DNA from: Lysobacter arenosi
GTDB taxonomy: Bacteria; Pseudomonadota; Gammaproteobacteria; Xanthomonadales; Xanthomonadaceae
Reading direction: 5' to 3'
DNA: 64,000 nucleotides
NCBI RefSeq assembly: GCF_016613475.2
Contig: NZ_CP071517.1
Location: 992,001 to 1,056,000 of the forward strand
This document shows, piece by piece, positions 44,096 to 54,800 of this stretch (positions within the stretch are counted from its first letter, which is position 1; every line of letters starts with the position of its first letter). The translations under genes and the position numbers were made by a program. The notes beneath the pieces were generated by a model. It was not told the DNA's origin. It worked only from the letters and a program-made list of their open reading frames with translations, and did no database searches.

Positions 44096-44580
44096 ATGAT
44101 AATTCGACAAGCAAGTCCTTCAGATTTCGATGCAATGTGGGCGATCTTCCAGTCCGTCATTGCGCTGGGCGATTCCCTTCCGTTCTCGGACGGATTCGAC
44201 CAGGACACCTTCCGAATGCACTGGTTCACTTCGCAGACATCGTATGTGGCAGAGACGGATGCCGGCGTGGTCGGTATGTACAAGGCGGGCGCCAACTATC
44301 CCGATCTAGGCTCCCACGTAGCCAGTGCCACCTATGTGGTCAGCCCGGCTGCCCAGGGCAACGGGATCTGGTTGACCACAGCCTCGCTGGAGCCCGTGCC
44401 GCCGGATTCATGGCAATGCAGTTCAACTACGTCGTCAGCACGAATGTCCCGGCTGTTGAGCTGTACAAGAAGCTTGGTTTCGCTATCGTGGGCACGTTGC
44501 CCAAGGCTTTCCGCCACCAGCAACTCGGCCTGGTCGATGCGTACGTCATGTTTCGGTACTTGCAGCCGCAAGACACCTGA
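44096..44580 (+). pseudogene. GNAT acetyltransferase with frameshift in the acetyl-CoA loop
   Basis: The first 90 codons read as a normal GNAT N-terminus (M-I-I-R-Q-A-S-P-S-D-F-D-A-M-W) up to V-V-S-P-A-A-Q-G-N-G-I. The rest of the domain (L-V-D-H-S-L-A-G-A-R-A-A-G-F, then V-P-A-V-E-L-Y-K-K-L-G-F) continues in another frame from about 44370. The usual G-R-x residues between the parts are missing, so some eight bases seem to be deleted inside the cofactor loop. Unless this is a sequencing error, the product cannot bind acetyl-CoA. Full length would be about 163 residues. Confidence 0.8.
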
Positions 44581-44736
44581 CAACGCCCCCGTACATGACG
44601 AACGGCTCGCCTGTTAAGGTCTTCTGTTCACCATCTTCACAGTCCAGATACGTATTCCAACGTAGCCTGAATGCGCATCATGACTCCGGCAAAAAGACGG
44701 CTATATTCCCGTTACCCCAGCAGAAGGAGGATTGGC

Positions 44737-45006
44737 ATGTTTCTGACCAAGCAACATTTGGTGATGGCGCGTACGCTTGCCGTGGCGATCATCGCCACCC
44801 TGGGCCTTGCCGCCTGCGCCACCTACGATGACGAATTTGCAGGCATCAACTCGCGTCTTGACCAGCTCGACACCAAGGTGCAGAACGCGGCCCAGAGCGC
44901 TGAATCCGCCAATCAGTCGGCGCAGCAGGCCAACCAGCGGCTGGATCAGATGGAAAGCCGCGTCCAGGCGCTCGAAACGGCGCCGGGCCGCAAGCCGCGC
45001 GGTTAG
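44737..45006 (+). CDS. Lpp/OprI-like coiled-coil outer-membrane lipoprotein
   Basis: An 89-residue lipoprotein: lipobox L-A-A-C-A, then a heptad coiled coil (I-N-S-R-L-D-Q-L-D-T-K-V, S-A-E-S-A-N-Q-S-A-Q-Q-A-N-Q-R-L-D-Q-M) with Ala/Ser/Gln at core positions, as in alanine-zipper lipoproteins such as OprI. The C-terminus R-K-P-R-G contains a Lys that could be joined to peptidoglycan, though it is not terminal as in Lpp. An L,D-transpeptidase-fold gene follows directly, which fits such a role. AAGGAGGATTGGC and a terminator (45037-45072) frame the gene as highly expressed. Confidence 0.85.
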   Translation: MFLTKQHLVMARTLAVAIIATLGLAACATYDDEFAGINSRLDQLDTKVQNAAQSAESANQSAQQANQRLDQMESRVQALETAPGRKPRG

Positions 45007-45036
45007 TCGTTCGCGACCAACGGCCTGAACCGGAAC

Positions 45037-45072
45037 CCGGTGGCCTTGATGGCCACCGGATCTCATTTTTTT
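45037..45072 (+). terminator. Rho-independent terminator after the lipoprotein gene
   Basis: A perfect nine-base stem (CCGGTGGCC / GGCCACCGG), loop TTGAT, then ATCTCA and seven T. It ends the lipoprotein transcript 30 bases after the stop codon. Confidence 0.9.
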
Positions 45073-45102
45073 ACCCCAGTCTTTGTTGTAAGGAACCGTC
45101 CC

Positions 45103-45834
45103 ATCCGTACGTGCATACACCTGGCAAACCGGGCAATTCATGGGGCGCTGGCCCTGGCGCTGGCGTTTGCGAGCATCGGCGTGGCCAACGCCGAAGAAGC
45201 CGCCGCGCAACCGGTCGCCTCCATCGACCAGCTTCCGCAAGGCCAGGATGTCTCCGGCACCGTGATCGAGCTCGCGGGCTGGGTTGTCGCAGCCAATGAC
45301 AACCAGGGCTTTCCGTTCGCGGTCATAGACAAGGCGGCCGCACAGATCCTGGTGTTTGGCGGCGACGGCCGACTTCGCGGCGCGGCACCTGGACTCTTTG
45401 GTTCGGCCGTCGGCGACCATACGGCCCCCGGCGTCGCCGGCGTAGCGCTTCGCGAAATTCCGGGCAGGGATCGCACAACGCCTGCGGGTCGCTTTGTGGG
45501 CGGTTTCGGCCCGTCAGTCGACGCTGGTCGCGTGCTGTGGGTTGACTACGAGTCCGCAGTCTCCATACACCCTACCGCCACTGGCGTCCCGGCCGAGAGG
45601 CGCGTCGAACGCCTTGCATCGCCTGAGCCGGAAGACAACCGCATCACTCATGGCTGCATCAACGTCGCGCCCGAGTTTTACGAGCAGATCATCCGTCCGA
45701 CGTTCGAGAAGGGCGGGGTGTTCTATGTCATGCCGGATGAGGCGTCGATAGAAGAGACCTTCCCGGAGTTCGCGCAAAGCCGCGCGGCTACGCAAAGCAA
45801 CGATGGAAAACGCGCGCGGCACGGTCGCAAGTAA
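45103..45834 (+). CDS. L,D-transpeptidase (YkuD-fold) protein with unusual start
   Basis: An exported protein of about 243 residues. The signal peptide (N-R-A-I-H-G-A-L-A-L-A-L-A-F-A-S-I-G-V-A-N-A) is complete. The catalytic stretch R-I-T-H-G-C-I-N-V has the Cys/His of L,D-transpeptidases, with F-Y-E following. Such enzymes cross-link peptidoglycan or attach lipoproteins to it. There is no ATG, GTG or TTG in frame at a sensible place: the only GTG (45040) lies inside the terminator. An ATC at 45103, eight bases after AAGGA, is where an ATG would be expected; a CTG at 45121 is the other option. Confidence 0.7.
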   Translation: MRTCIHLANRAIHGALALALAFASIGVANAEEAAAQPVASIDQLPQGQDVSGTVIELAGWVVAANDNQGFPFAVIDKAAAQILVFGGDGRLRGAAPGLFGSAVGDHTAPGVAGVALREIPGRDRTTPAGRFVGGFGPSVDAGRVLWVDYESAVSIHPTATGVPAERRVERLASPEPEDNRITHGCINVAPEFYEQIIRPTFEKGGVFYVMPDEASIEETFPEFAQSRAATQSNDGKRARHGRK

Positions 45835-45872
45835 AGGGCGGGTCGGGCGCGGATTCGCCGCGGCGGCATGGA

Positions 45873-47864
45873 TCAGCTGCGGAATCCGTTACGACGGTGC
45901 GTGTCGTCGCAGAACGGTTTGTTCGAAGAGCCTCCGCAGCGGCACAGCCGCGTCGACGTCACGCGATTGATGGTGCGTCCGGTGCCGCAGCAGATCTCAA
46001 CGTTGCCGCTAAGCACTAGCGGGCCATTGACTTCAGGATCGACGTTCAACGGCCCGTCGCGCATCGGCAGTGGTTTCGATTCCACGCTGGCAGGCTCACC
46101 CGTCGCCTGAAAGTGGATCTCGTTGTGACTACCGTCACAGAGCGGCTTCTGCCTGGATGCGCCGCACCGACACAGCACAGCGCGCATGCCAATGGGTACG
46201 CCGTCGAGCACGATGTGGGCGCGCACACCCAGCGGTCCGTTCTCGCGCAACTGGATGAGGTTGACCGGCGGCGGCGCTTCCTCGGTACCACCGTCGTGGC
46301 GGCGATACGCGATCGCGCCCGACGGACACATGTGGGCGACCGTGACGAGTGCTTCCACGCTTGCCGCATCCGGATGGATCCATGCGCCGGGCGTATTCGC
46401 CCTGAACACGCCAGGCAGCCCCAGCACGCAGTGACGTGCATGGATGCAGCGCGTACCGTCATAGACGATGTCGACTTCGGGGCCCGGTATCAGTTCCGCG
46501 CCGTTATCGAGGCGTTGCGGCTGCGTTGCCTGGCTCGCTGCGGGCGCGCGAACTTCCGGGATCTGGACGCTATCGGCTTCTGCGCGCGTCGAGGCTTCCT
46601 CGCGCCGGCATCGTTCCGCCTGCGCGGTGAGTCGATTGGCGAGGCGCTGCGTGCCGGCCCGAGTGGCTTCCAGCAAGCCGGCCTCCTTCGGATGCATATC
46701 CATAAGGCGCTCGCAACGCTCGCCGATCTCGTGCAAGCGTTCGACCAGGATATCGACGCTGCCGGCTTCGCCCATGAGTGCCGCCGACGAACGAATGGTT
46801 GCGAAGCTCAAGCCGGCGGTAGCCTGCGGCATGCTCGGATTGGCGGGCAGGGTGCCCAGGCGGGCCGCGACGGGCGTGAGCAGGTGCATCAGGTCGACCC
46901 CGGCCGACACGAGCGTGGACTTCGCATCCCGGCCGACGTCGCCATAGGCGAGTGACACGCATCGCAGGCAATGGTTGTACAGGGCGTTGCCCAGATCCAG
47001 CAGCGCGGCGGCGGGCTCCTCGCTGATCCACAGACGTCCCTGCGGCGTGGGGGGCGGCCGCATGACCGGATTGTGGGCGCTCATTCGCGCGGGACGAAAC
47101 TCTGGTCGGCTCGCCAGCAGAGCGTCGTACTCGCGACCGATGCGCAGGAAGCGCTGGTAGTGCGAGTCGCCGGTGCACGAGTCGGCGCCTTCGCCCTGGC
47201 GCACGATGGCGTCGATCGCTTCCAGGGCCGTCGTCAAACATCGGACGGTCTTCAATCCGGGCAACCGCGCGCCGTCGGCGTCGAGCTGGTGCTCGGGGTT
47301 GCCCTCGAACAGGCGCCGTTCGCCCATGGATTCACTCAAGCGCTGCAGACCGGCTGACACCGAGCGATACAGCTCGCCTACCGTTTCGTAGTCCGTGCAG
47401 GCCGTCATCAGCCGGTCCATGCCGAGCGCGCGCGAGTAGTGCTGGGGCGGCTCGAAACCCTCGCCGTCCTGTACTTCGGCGTCGTCGGGCCGCTCGAGGT
47501 AGACGAAATGGGCGAGCGTCTGCCGGTTGAACGGTGCGAGCTTCACCACGACGCCCGCCGGGTGATAGCCGGGCGGGATTGGGAAATTCTGGTGGACCAG
47601 ATGGGCCGGCGCGCCAAGGGCCGACAGGATGTTGCAGACGATGGCGAGGTGGCCCATCTCCTCCACCGAGACGGAGAGGATCTCGCGGCGCCAGCGCTCG
47701 ACGGCGTCGAATTCGGCTTCCGACAGGTCTTCCCCCGTGCTCTCCTTGAGACTGAAGGCCGCGTACAAGTAGCAGCACATGAGGTGGTGTTCGATCTCGG
47801 CCGCTTCGGCGAGTAACGCCCAGAGCTGCTCCCGTGACGTCGGTACGGCGATCTGCTGTTCCAA
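45873..47864 (-). CDS. Ferritin-like/ferredoxin/double-CDGSH fusion protein
   Basis: About 663 residues in three parts. First a ferritin-like helical domain of the VioB-related kind (E-A-A-E-I-E-H-H-L-M-C-C-Y-L-Y-A-A-F, E-E-M-G-H-L-A-I-V-C-N-I-L). Then a mono-cluster ferredoxin-type domain (C-I-H-A-R-H-C-V-L, later M-C-P-S-G-A-I). Last, two CDGSH units (C-R-C-G-A-S-R-Q-K-P-L-C-D-G-S-H and C-R-C-G-G-S-S-N-K-P-F-C-D-D-T-H). It may store or transfer electrons to the di-iron part; the substrate is unknown. Start used: TTG 47864 after GAGG, where family text begins; a GTG at 47996 extends it by 44 residues. Divergent from the type I secretion genes. Confidence 0.78.
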   Translation of the reverse strand: MEQQIAVPTSREQLWALLAEAAEIEHHLMCCYLYAAFSLKESTGEDLSEAEFDAVERWRREILSVSVEEMGHLAIVCNILSALGAPAHLVHQNFPIPPGYHPAGVVVKLAPFNRQTLAHFVYLERPDDAEVQDGEGFEPPQHYSRALGMDRLMTACTDYETVGELYRSVSAGLQRLSESMGERRLFEGNPEHQLDADGARLPGLKTVRCLTTALEAIDAIVRQGEGADSCTGDSHYQRFLRIGREYDALLASRPEFRPARMSAHNPVMRPPPTPQGRLWISEEPAAALLDLGNALYNHCLRCVSLAYGDVGRDAKSTLVSAGVDLMHLLTPVAARLGTLPANPSMPQATAGLSFATIRSSAALMGEAGSVDILVERLHEIGERCERLMDMHPKEAGLLEATRAGTQRLANRLTAQAERCRREEASTRAEADSVQIPEVRAPAASQATQPQRLDNGAELIPGPEVDIVYDGTRCIHARHCVLGLPGVFRANTPGAWIHPDAASVEALVTVAHMCPSGAIAYRRHDGGTEEAPPPVNLIQLRENGPLGVRAHIVLDGVPIGMRAVLCRCGASRQKPLCDGSHNEIHFQATGEPASVESKPLPMRDGPLNVDPEVNGPLVLSGNVEICCGTGRTINRVTSTRLCRCGGSSNKPFCDDTHRRNGFRS

Positions 47865-48198
47865 GGTCGCATCCTCGTTTGTCGATTGGATTGCGGACGC
47901 TTTCAGGCCTGGCTGCCCTTCGTGGAGTCTATCGCCGATGGCGGGGCAGGGCGTGGCTTGAAGCGATCCTGCGCCACCTGGCAGACGGGACCGCACTAGA
48001 CCTGCCGCACATTCTGCCTAGGTGAAGCTGCTCGGTCTGGTTGCGGCGATGCGGCAACATAAGTGTTCGCCATGCCAGCGTCGGGTCGCTACGGGCACTT
48101 GGTCACTTCTTCACGCATTGCCGCTTGACGCCTGGCCGCAGAGCCAGTAATGCTCGCGGCTCGGGGGGACCCTTCATGGGTCACGCAAGGATTGCGAT

Positions 48199-50364
48199 AT
48201 GGCACAGGGGAGTGCTGCGCTTGCCGTCGTGGAGCGCACCGATTCATCGGAAGACCAGCCTGATCTGGCCCTGCACGGGTTGGTATTGCTGGCGCAATTC
48301 CATGGAGTAGCCGCCGACGCCGCGCAGCTCGCGCACGAGTTCGGTCGTACGGGCGAACGTTTCGACGAAGCCACGCTGGTGCTCGCGGCCAAGAGGCTCG
48401 GCCTCAAGGCCAAAGTCGTCACCCAGCCCATCGCGCGCATCGCGATGGCGACCCTGCCGGCGATGGCTTTGGTGCCCGATGGCGATCCCTTCATTGTTGC
48501 TAAGGTCAACGACGATCAGGTCCTGATCCACGACCTGGTCGAGAAACGCCCGCGCGCGATCTCCCAAGTCGAGTTCGAGGCCCGCTACACCGGCCGCTTG
48601 ATGCAGGTTGCCTCGCGCGCCTCGGTGCTCGGCGACCTCGCCAGGTTCGACTTCAGCTGGTTCATCCCTGCAGTGGTCAAGTACCGCAAGCTGCTGCTCG
48701 AAGTCTTCATTGTGTCGTTCTTCATCCAGCTGTTCGCACTGATTACGCCGCTGTTCTACCAGGTGGTGATGGACAAGGTGCTAGTGCACCGTGGCCTGAC
48801 CACGCTCGACGTCATCGCAACCGGGCTGGTGTCGATGGCGGTGTTTGACGTGGTGCTGTCCGGGCTGCGCACGTATGTTTTCTCGCACACCACAAGCAAG
48901 ATCGACGTGGAACTTGGCGCACGCCTGTTCCGACACGTGCTGGCGTTGCCGCTGGCGTACTTCGAGTCGCGCCGGGTCGGCGACACCATCGCCCGCGTGC
49001 GCGAGTTGGAGAATATCCGCAGCTTCCTGACCGGGCAGGCACTGACCTCGGTGCTGGACCTGTTCTTCACCGTAGTGTTCCTGGCGGTGATGTTCTATTA
49101 CAGCGGCTGGCTGACGCTGATCGTCGTGCTGTCCTTGCCCGTGTACGCGCTGATTTCGGCCGGCATCACACCCGTCCTGCGCAAGCGCCTGAACGAGAAG
49201 TTCGCCCGCGGTGCCGACAACCAGTCGTTCCTGGTCGAGACCGTCAGCGGCATCGGTACGGTCAAGGCGATGGCGGTCGACCCGCGCGTCACCCGAACCT
49301 GGGACAACCAGTTGGCCGGTTACGTCAGCGCCGGCTTCGGCGTCACCCGCATCGCCACGCTGGGTCAGCAGAGCGTGCAACTGGTGCAGAAGCTGGTGTC
49401 CATCGCCATCCTGTTCTGGGGCGCCAAGCTCGTGATCGAGGGCAAGTTGTCGGTCGGACAGCTGATTGCCTTCAACATGCTTTCGGGTCAGGTGGCAGCG
49501 CCAATCATCCGGCTTGCGCAGCTGTGGCAGGACTTCCAGCAGGTCGGGATCTCTGTCGAGCGCCTGGGCGACATTCTCAACACCCGCACCGAGTTGCCGG
49601 GCAGCCGCATGGCGCTGCCACCGATCCAGGGGCGGGTGACCTTCGAGCGGGTGTCCTTCCGCTACCGTCCCGACACCGCTGAGGTGCTCAGTGGCATCGA
49701 CCTGGACATCAAGTCGGGTGAAGTAATCGGCATCGTCGGGCGCTCTGGTTCCGGCAAGAGCACGCTGACCAAGCTGGTGCAGCGCCTGTACACGCCCGAG
49801 CGGGGCCGCGTGCTGATCGATGGTCACGACCTGGCGCTGGCCGATCCGGCCTGGCTGCGCCGTCAATTGGGCGTGGTGCTACAGGAGAACTTCCTGTTCA
49901 ACCGCAGCGTGCGCGAGAACATCGCGCTCAGCGACCCGGGGATGCCGCTGGAGCGCGTGATCCACGCCGCCAAACTCGCCGGCGCTCACGACTTCATCGT
50001 CGAACTGCCCGAAGGCTACGACACCAAGGTCGGCGAGCACGGCGCCGGTCTGTCGGGCGGTCAACGGCAACGAATCGCAATTGCACGCGCCCTGATCACC
50101 GATCCGCGCATCCTGATCTTCGATGAAGCCACCAGCGCACTGGACTACGAGTCCGAGCACGCGGTGATGGCCAACATGCGTGCGATCTGCAAGGGCCGCA
50201 CCGTGCTGATCATCGCCCATCGCCTGTCCACGGTTCGGCAGGCCAACCGCATCGTCGTCGTCGAGAAGGGGCGGATCATCGAGAGCGGCACGCATGCCGA
50301 GCTGGTCGACCGGCCGGACGGCCAGTACGCCCATCTCCATCGCCTGCAGTCGGGGGAGGCATGA
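48199..50364 (+). CDS. Type I secretion ABC exporter, HlyB-like
   Basis: A 721-residue inner-membrane ABC exporter. The N-terminal 130 residues form a C39-peptidase-like domain without the catalytic Cys, as in HlyB, where it binds the substrate instead of cutting it. Then come six membrane helices (about 150-420) and the ATPase with Walker [10 protein letters not shown] (near 514), signature L-S-G-G-Q-R-Q-R (near 619) and Walker [10 protein letters not shown] (near 637). It energises export of the RTX protein two genes on. AAGGATTGCGAT precedes the ATG. The stop overlaps the adaptor gene start (ATGA). Confidence 0.95.
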   Translation: MAQGSAALAVVERTDSSEDQPDLALHGLVLLAQFHGVAADAAQLAHEFGRTGERFDEATLVLAAKRLGLKAKVVTQPIARIAMATLPAMALVPDGDPFIVAKVNDDQVLIHDLVEKRPRAISQVEFEARYTGRLMQVASRASVLGDLARFDFSWFIPAVVKYRKLLLEVFIVSFFIQLFALITPLFYQVVMDKVLVHRGLTTLDVIATGLVSMAVFDVVLSGLRTYVFSHTTSKIDVELGARLFRHVLALPLAYFESRRVGDTIARVRELENIRSFLTGQALTSVLDLFFTVVFLAVMFYYSGWLTLIVVLSLPVYALISAGITPVLRKRLNEKFARGADNQSFLVETVSGIGTVKAMAVDPRVTRTWDNQLAGYVSAGFGVTRIATLGQQSVQLVQKLVSIAILFWGAKLVIEGKLSVGQLIAFNMLSGQVAAPIIRLAQLWQDFQQVGISVERLGDILNTRTELPGSRMALPPIQGRVTFERVSFRYRPDTAEVLSGIDLDIKSGEVIGIVGRSGSGKSTLTKLVQRLYTPERGRVLIDGHDLALADPAWLRRQLGVVLQENFLFNRSVRENIALSDPGMPLERVIHAAKLAGAHDFIVELPEGYDTKVGEHGAGLSGGQRQRIAIARALITDPRILIFDEATSALDYESEHAVMANMRAICKGRTVLIIAHRLSTVRQANRIVVVEKGRIIESGTHAELVDRPDGQYAHLHRLQSGEA

Positions 50365-51782
50365 GGCACATCCTTCAGGGTTTGCGCGACTTCGCCGCAC
50401 GCTACATCACGGTCTTCAAGTCAGCATGGAACGTGCGTGCCCAGCTCGACCCGCCAGAGCGAAGCGCCGATGAGCTGGCCTTCCTGCCCGCGCATCTCGA
50501 GCTGACCCACTCGCCGGTGTCCCCGACGGCACGCTGGACGATGCGGATCATCATCGCCTTCTTCTGCGTGGCGCTGCTGTGGGCATGCCTGGGTAAGCTG
50601 GACATCGTTGCCGTGGCGCCCGGCAAAACCGTCGTGGACTCGCGCACCAAAGTGATGCAGACGGCCGAGACTGGCGTCGTGCGCCGCATCCTGGTGCGCG
50701 ACGGCCAGATCGTTAAGGCGGGGCAACTGCTGATCGAGCTGGACGCGACGGCGACCGCGGCCGAGTACACGCAGGCCGATGAAGCATTGGTCAACGCAAG
50801 GCTGGCGGTGCTGCGGTTGGGCGCGCTTGCGGCGTCGCTGGACAACAACCGCGCGCCCGCGATTCCGCCAGCCGCCGACCTGCCACGAGAACGCCTGCAG
50901 GCGGAGCAGGCACTGGTGCGCAGCCAGTTCGACACCTATCAGGCCAAGCGACACGGACTGCAGGCCAGCATCGCGCAACGCCGCGCCGAGCTCCAGACCA
51001 CGCAGGCCTCGATAGTGCCGCTGGATGAATCGGCCCGAATCTCAAAAGCACGCGCCGAGGACTACAGCAAGCTGGTCGAAGGCAGGTACGTCGGCCGGCA
51101 CGAGTACCTGCTGCGCGAGCAGGAGCGCATCGCGGCTGAACGTGATCTGGCGACGCAGCGGAACCGTGTGCAGGAGATCCGTTCGGCGCTCAGCGCCGCC
51201 GATGAGGAACTACGCGTTCTGGTAACCGACACGCGGCAACAGACACTGGATGGCTTACGCCAGGCGACCGAGCAAGTCGCCCAAATGGCGCCGGAAGTCG
51301 CGAAGACCGGGCAACGTGACAGGCTAATGGCGCTGCGCGCTCCGGTTGATGGAACGGTGCAGCAGTTGGCGGTGCACACCGTCGGCGGCGTCGTCACGCC
51401 AGCACAGCCACTACTGGCGTTGGTTCCGAGTCGGGAGCAACTGGAAGTGGAGGCCACGATCCTCAACAAGGACATCGGTTTTGTGCACGCTGGGCAGCCG
51501 GTGACAGTAAAGATTGAGAGCTTTCCCTATGCGCGCTATGGCTATCTCACCGGAGTTGTGGCGAGTGTGTCCCATGACGCCGCGCAGGACGAGAGATTGG
51601 GCTTGGTGTTCCCTGCGCGGGTCAGGCTCAACAGCGCGAGTTTGATGATTGACGGAGTACGCGTGCGCCTTTCCTCGGGTATGAGCCTTTCCGTCGAGAT
51701 AAAGACAGGTAGACGGCCGGTGATCGACTACATGCTGTCGCCCCTCAAGACGCATGCCTCAGAGTCATTGAGAGAGCGATAG
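50361..51782 (+). CDS. Type I secretion periplasmic adaptor, HlyD-like
   Basis: A 473-residue membrane fusion protein. A short cytoplasmic N-terminus, one membrane helix (about 60-80, [13 protein letters not shown]), a lipoyl half-motif ([17 protein letters not shown]), a long coiled-coil hairpin, the second half-motif ([12 protein letters not shown]) and a C-terminal HlyD domain ([12 protein letters not shown]). It links the ABC exporter to an outer-membrane TolC, which is not in this window. Overlap with the exporter gene indicates coupled translation. Confidence 0.94.
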   Translation: MRHILQGLRDFAARYITVFKSAWNVRAQLDPPERSADELAFLPAHLELTHSPVSPTARWTMRIIIAFFCVALLWACLGKLDIVAVAPGKTVVDSRTKVMQTAETGVVRRILVRDGQIVKAGQLLIELDATATAAEYTQADEALVNARLAVLRLGALAASLDNNRAPAIPPAADLPRERLQAEQALVRSQFDTYQAKRHGLQASIAQRRAELQTTQASIVPLDESARISKARAEDYSKLVEGRYVGRHEYLLREQERIAAERDLATQRNRVQEIRSALSAADEELRVLVTDTRQQTLDGLRQATEQVAQMAPEVAKTGQRDRLMALRAPVDGTVQQLAVHTVGGVVTPAQPLLALVPSREQLEVEATILNKDIGFVHAGQPVTVKIESFPYARYGYLTGVVASVSHDAAQDERLGLVFPARVRLNSASLMIDGVRVRLSSGMSLSVEIKTGRRPVIDYMLSPLKTHASESLRER

Positions 51783-51847
51783 AACTCGCGCATTCGATGC
51801 AACGACGCGATCCACATTTTTCTTCACGACAAGGAAGGAGCGAAGTC

Positions 51848-54800
51848 ATGATTGCAGACGATAAGACCATCTATTTCGTGCTCGGAGACCTGGATACGCC
51901 GAAGCTGCCAGCGGCACCTCAGACCGAGGAAGCAAAGAAGACGCTTCTTCAAGCGTTTGTCTCGTTGTACAAGGACTTCCTTGGAGAAACAGCAGGAAAC
52001 CTGACGGACGATACAATCAAGGCGCTCAGTCACCTGCAGCTCAAGGAACTGGCGGCTCGCATCGACGCAGAAATGGTCGCGAAGCCAGAACTCGCCGAGC
52101 AGTACACCAAAGCTAACGACTTTGAGCGGATCGCGTCAAAGTGGAGGGAGATGGCACTCGCATCCGGCCACCCGGACGCGACGGCAGTGGTCTGGCATTG
52201 CAACCAGATCATCGCGCAAAGGGAGGAGGCCATCGAACTGTTGCTGCAGGCCGGCCAGGATTCGAGCGCAAAGTTCAGGGCTATGAAGCTTCTGGGTGCG
52301 GCCGCTGGCAACATCATGACCGCGCTGGAGGTTGCCGAGGCGTTTCAATCTGGCGCCACTGAGCCTGACGTCATGGCGACGAAGATGTTCGGCATCGTGC
52401 TTGGGTCCTACGTGGGAGGCTTGGTCCTGACCGCATTTGGCGGCCTTGGCGTTGTACTCGCGGCGCCAGTCGGAACCATCCTTGCGGTAGCTGCGACCGT
52501 AATGGTAGCTGCCTATGCAGCGGAGAAGATCGGCGAGTTTATCTGGGAAGAGTTCATCAGCGATACCTTCTGGGATGTCCTGGAGAGTCTCAACATCAAG
52601 GATGAAGTTGAGTACGGAATATCGAAGATCGGCCAATGGGTCGGCGCCATAACTCCGGGCGATCCGAAGCCTCCCTACAGGACCGAACAAGTGTACGACG
52701 GGGAGGTCATCGCATCCAACGAGAAGGAGAACGTCGTCATCGGCAACGATGGCAGCAATGAGATCAACATGCTGCACGGACGGACCGTTGCCTTCGGCGA
52801 AGGCGGCAACGACATCTACCGCGTCTACACAACCGCGCAACGTAACCAGGTCATTTCCGATACGGAGGGCGCCAACAAGCTCTTCTTCGGAATCGAGGAA
52901 ATTGGAACCTTGGGGTTGCAGAAGATCGGGACGAACGTGTACCGCTCCGACGGGGGAAACTACACGATCACGAAGGTCGGTGACGGAGAAGACGCGAGCC
53001 TTGTCATCCAGTCCAAGCACTACGAGGCAACAGTCACCATCCTCAATTGGACGAACGGCAACTTCGGTATCGACCTCCCCGGCGAGCCCGTCCCGTACGA
53101 GCCGCCGCCGCCGTCGCACAGCGGCGGTGCACAGGACGACTACATCACCCCCTACATCGATGGCGCATCCCCGCCTGGCATCAGCGCTGATGGTGGTGAG
53201 GGCCGCGACATGATCTGGGGCACCGGGCTGCAGTACGAGGACTCGCTGCGCGGTGGCGGCGGTAGCGACATCATCAATGGAAATGGAGGAATCGATCAGA
53301 TCGATGCCGGCCATGGCGATGACTTCGTCTCCGGCATCGGCGACGGGTCGACCGTTCACGGCGGCGAAGGCAACGACGTGCTTGCTGCGGACTACGACTT
53401 CGGCTTCCACTACATCGCCAGCGGCGACATCCCGATCGACTCCAACGCCATCTGGCGCGATCTTTCCCAGTACTTCGGGTGGGACCAGGTCGAAGCCTTC
53501 TCCATTGACGACAATGGATATCTACGGATTTCGCCTGCCATCGGGTTGATGGATGGTTTCGACTACTCCGGCCCGTCTGTGGTGGCGGGGTGGTCATACC
53601 GGTTCTGGCTGGTCGACGACGGTACGTTCGAGCTCAAGTACTTCTCTTCGGTCGAGCCGGACGGCAAGGAGCCGGGTTACTCAGGCCTGATCACGTACTG
53701 GGATCCGGGACTGGAGTTCGTCAAGGGCGTGACCCTGTTTGGCGAGGGCGGCAACGACGCGATCACCGGAACCAGCGCCGACGACGTGCTGGACGGTGGC
53801 GACGATGACGATCGCATCGTGGCCAACGCCGGCAACGACGTCGTGTATGGCGGCGAAGGCGTGGACTACCTGGCGGGCGGAGCGGGCAATGACGTTCTGG
53901 ACGGTGGCGCGGCCGCGGACCAGGTCTACGGCGAGGACGGAAACGACGTGATCACTGGCGGTGCCGGCGACGATCAGTTGTGGGGCGACAAGTACAACCA
54001 GGACGAGAACGCAGCGGGCGGTGACGACCACATCCTCGGTGGCGAGGGCAAGGACCAGATCGTCGGTCACGGCGGCAACGATATTCTCTCCGGCGACGCG
54101 GGCGACGACTTCGTTCTGGGCGGCGCAGGCGACGACCAGCTCTACGGTGGGCAGGGTGAGGACCGACTGCAGGGTGGTGCCGGCAACGACCATCTGGACG
54201 GTGGCACCGAGCGTGATCTGCTGTTCGGCGAAGACGGCGACGATTCGGTGGCAGGTGGCGAAGGCAACGATCAGCTCCAGGGTGGCGCCGGAAACGACCG
54301 CCTCGACGGCGGCGCAGGCGACGACGTGCTGATCGGCGAGACCGGCGAGGACTTCCTCAGCGGCGGGCTCGGAGCGGACGAGCTTCAGGGACGCGAAGGC
54401 GACGACAGCTTGGATGGCGGAGATGGCAACGACCGTCTTTTCGGCCAGGTGGGGAACGACTATCTGGGCGGTGGAACTGGTGACGATCACCTCCGCGGTG
54501 CCGAAGGCAACGACACGCTCATCGGCGGGGAGGGCATCGACGACATGGGAGGCGGCGAGGGCGACGACCTCCTCGAGGGCGGTGCCGGCGCGGACAAGCT
54601 GTGGGGCGAAGCAGGCAACGACCGCGTGCAGGGCGGTGCCGGCGACGACTACGTGGACGGCGACGACGGAGCGGTGGCCGCCGGGCTTCATGGCAAGGAT
54701 CAGTTGGACGGCGGCGACGGCAACGACATCCTGCATGGGCAGGGAAACGACGACACAGTTCGCGGTGGTGCCGGTGACGACTCTGTTTTCGGTGACGACT

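Noticed and set aside
46113..46955. A 280-codon plus-strand frame
   Set aside because: Antisense to the ferritin-like/CDGSH gene, with no domain or credible start.
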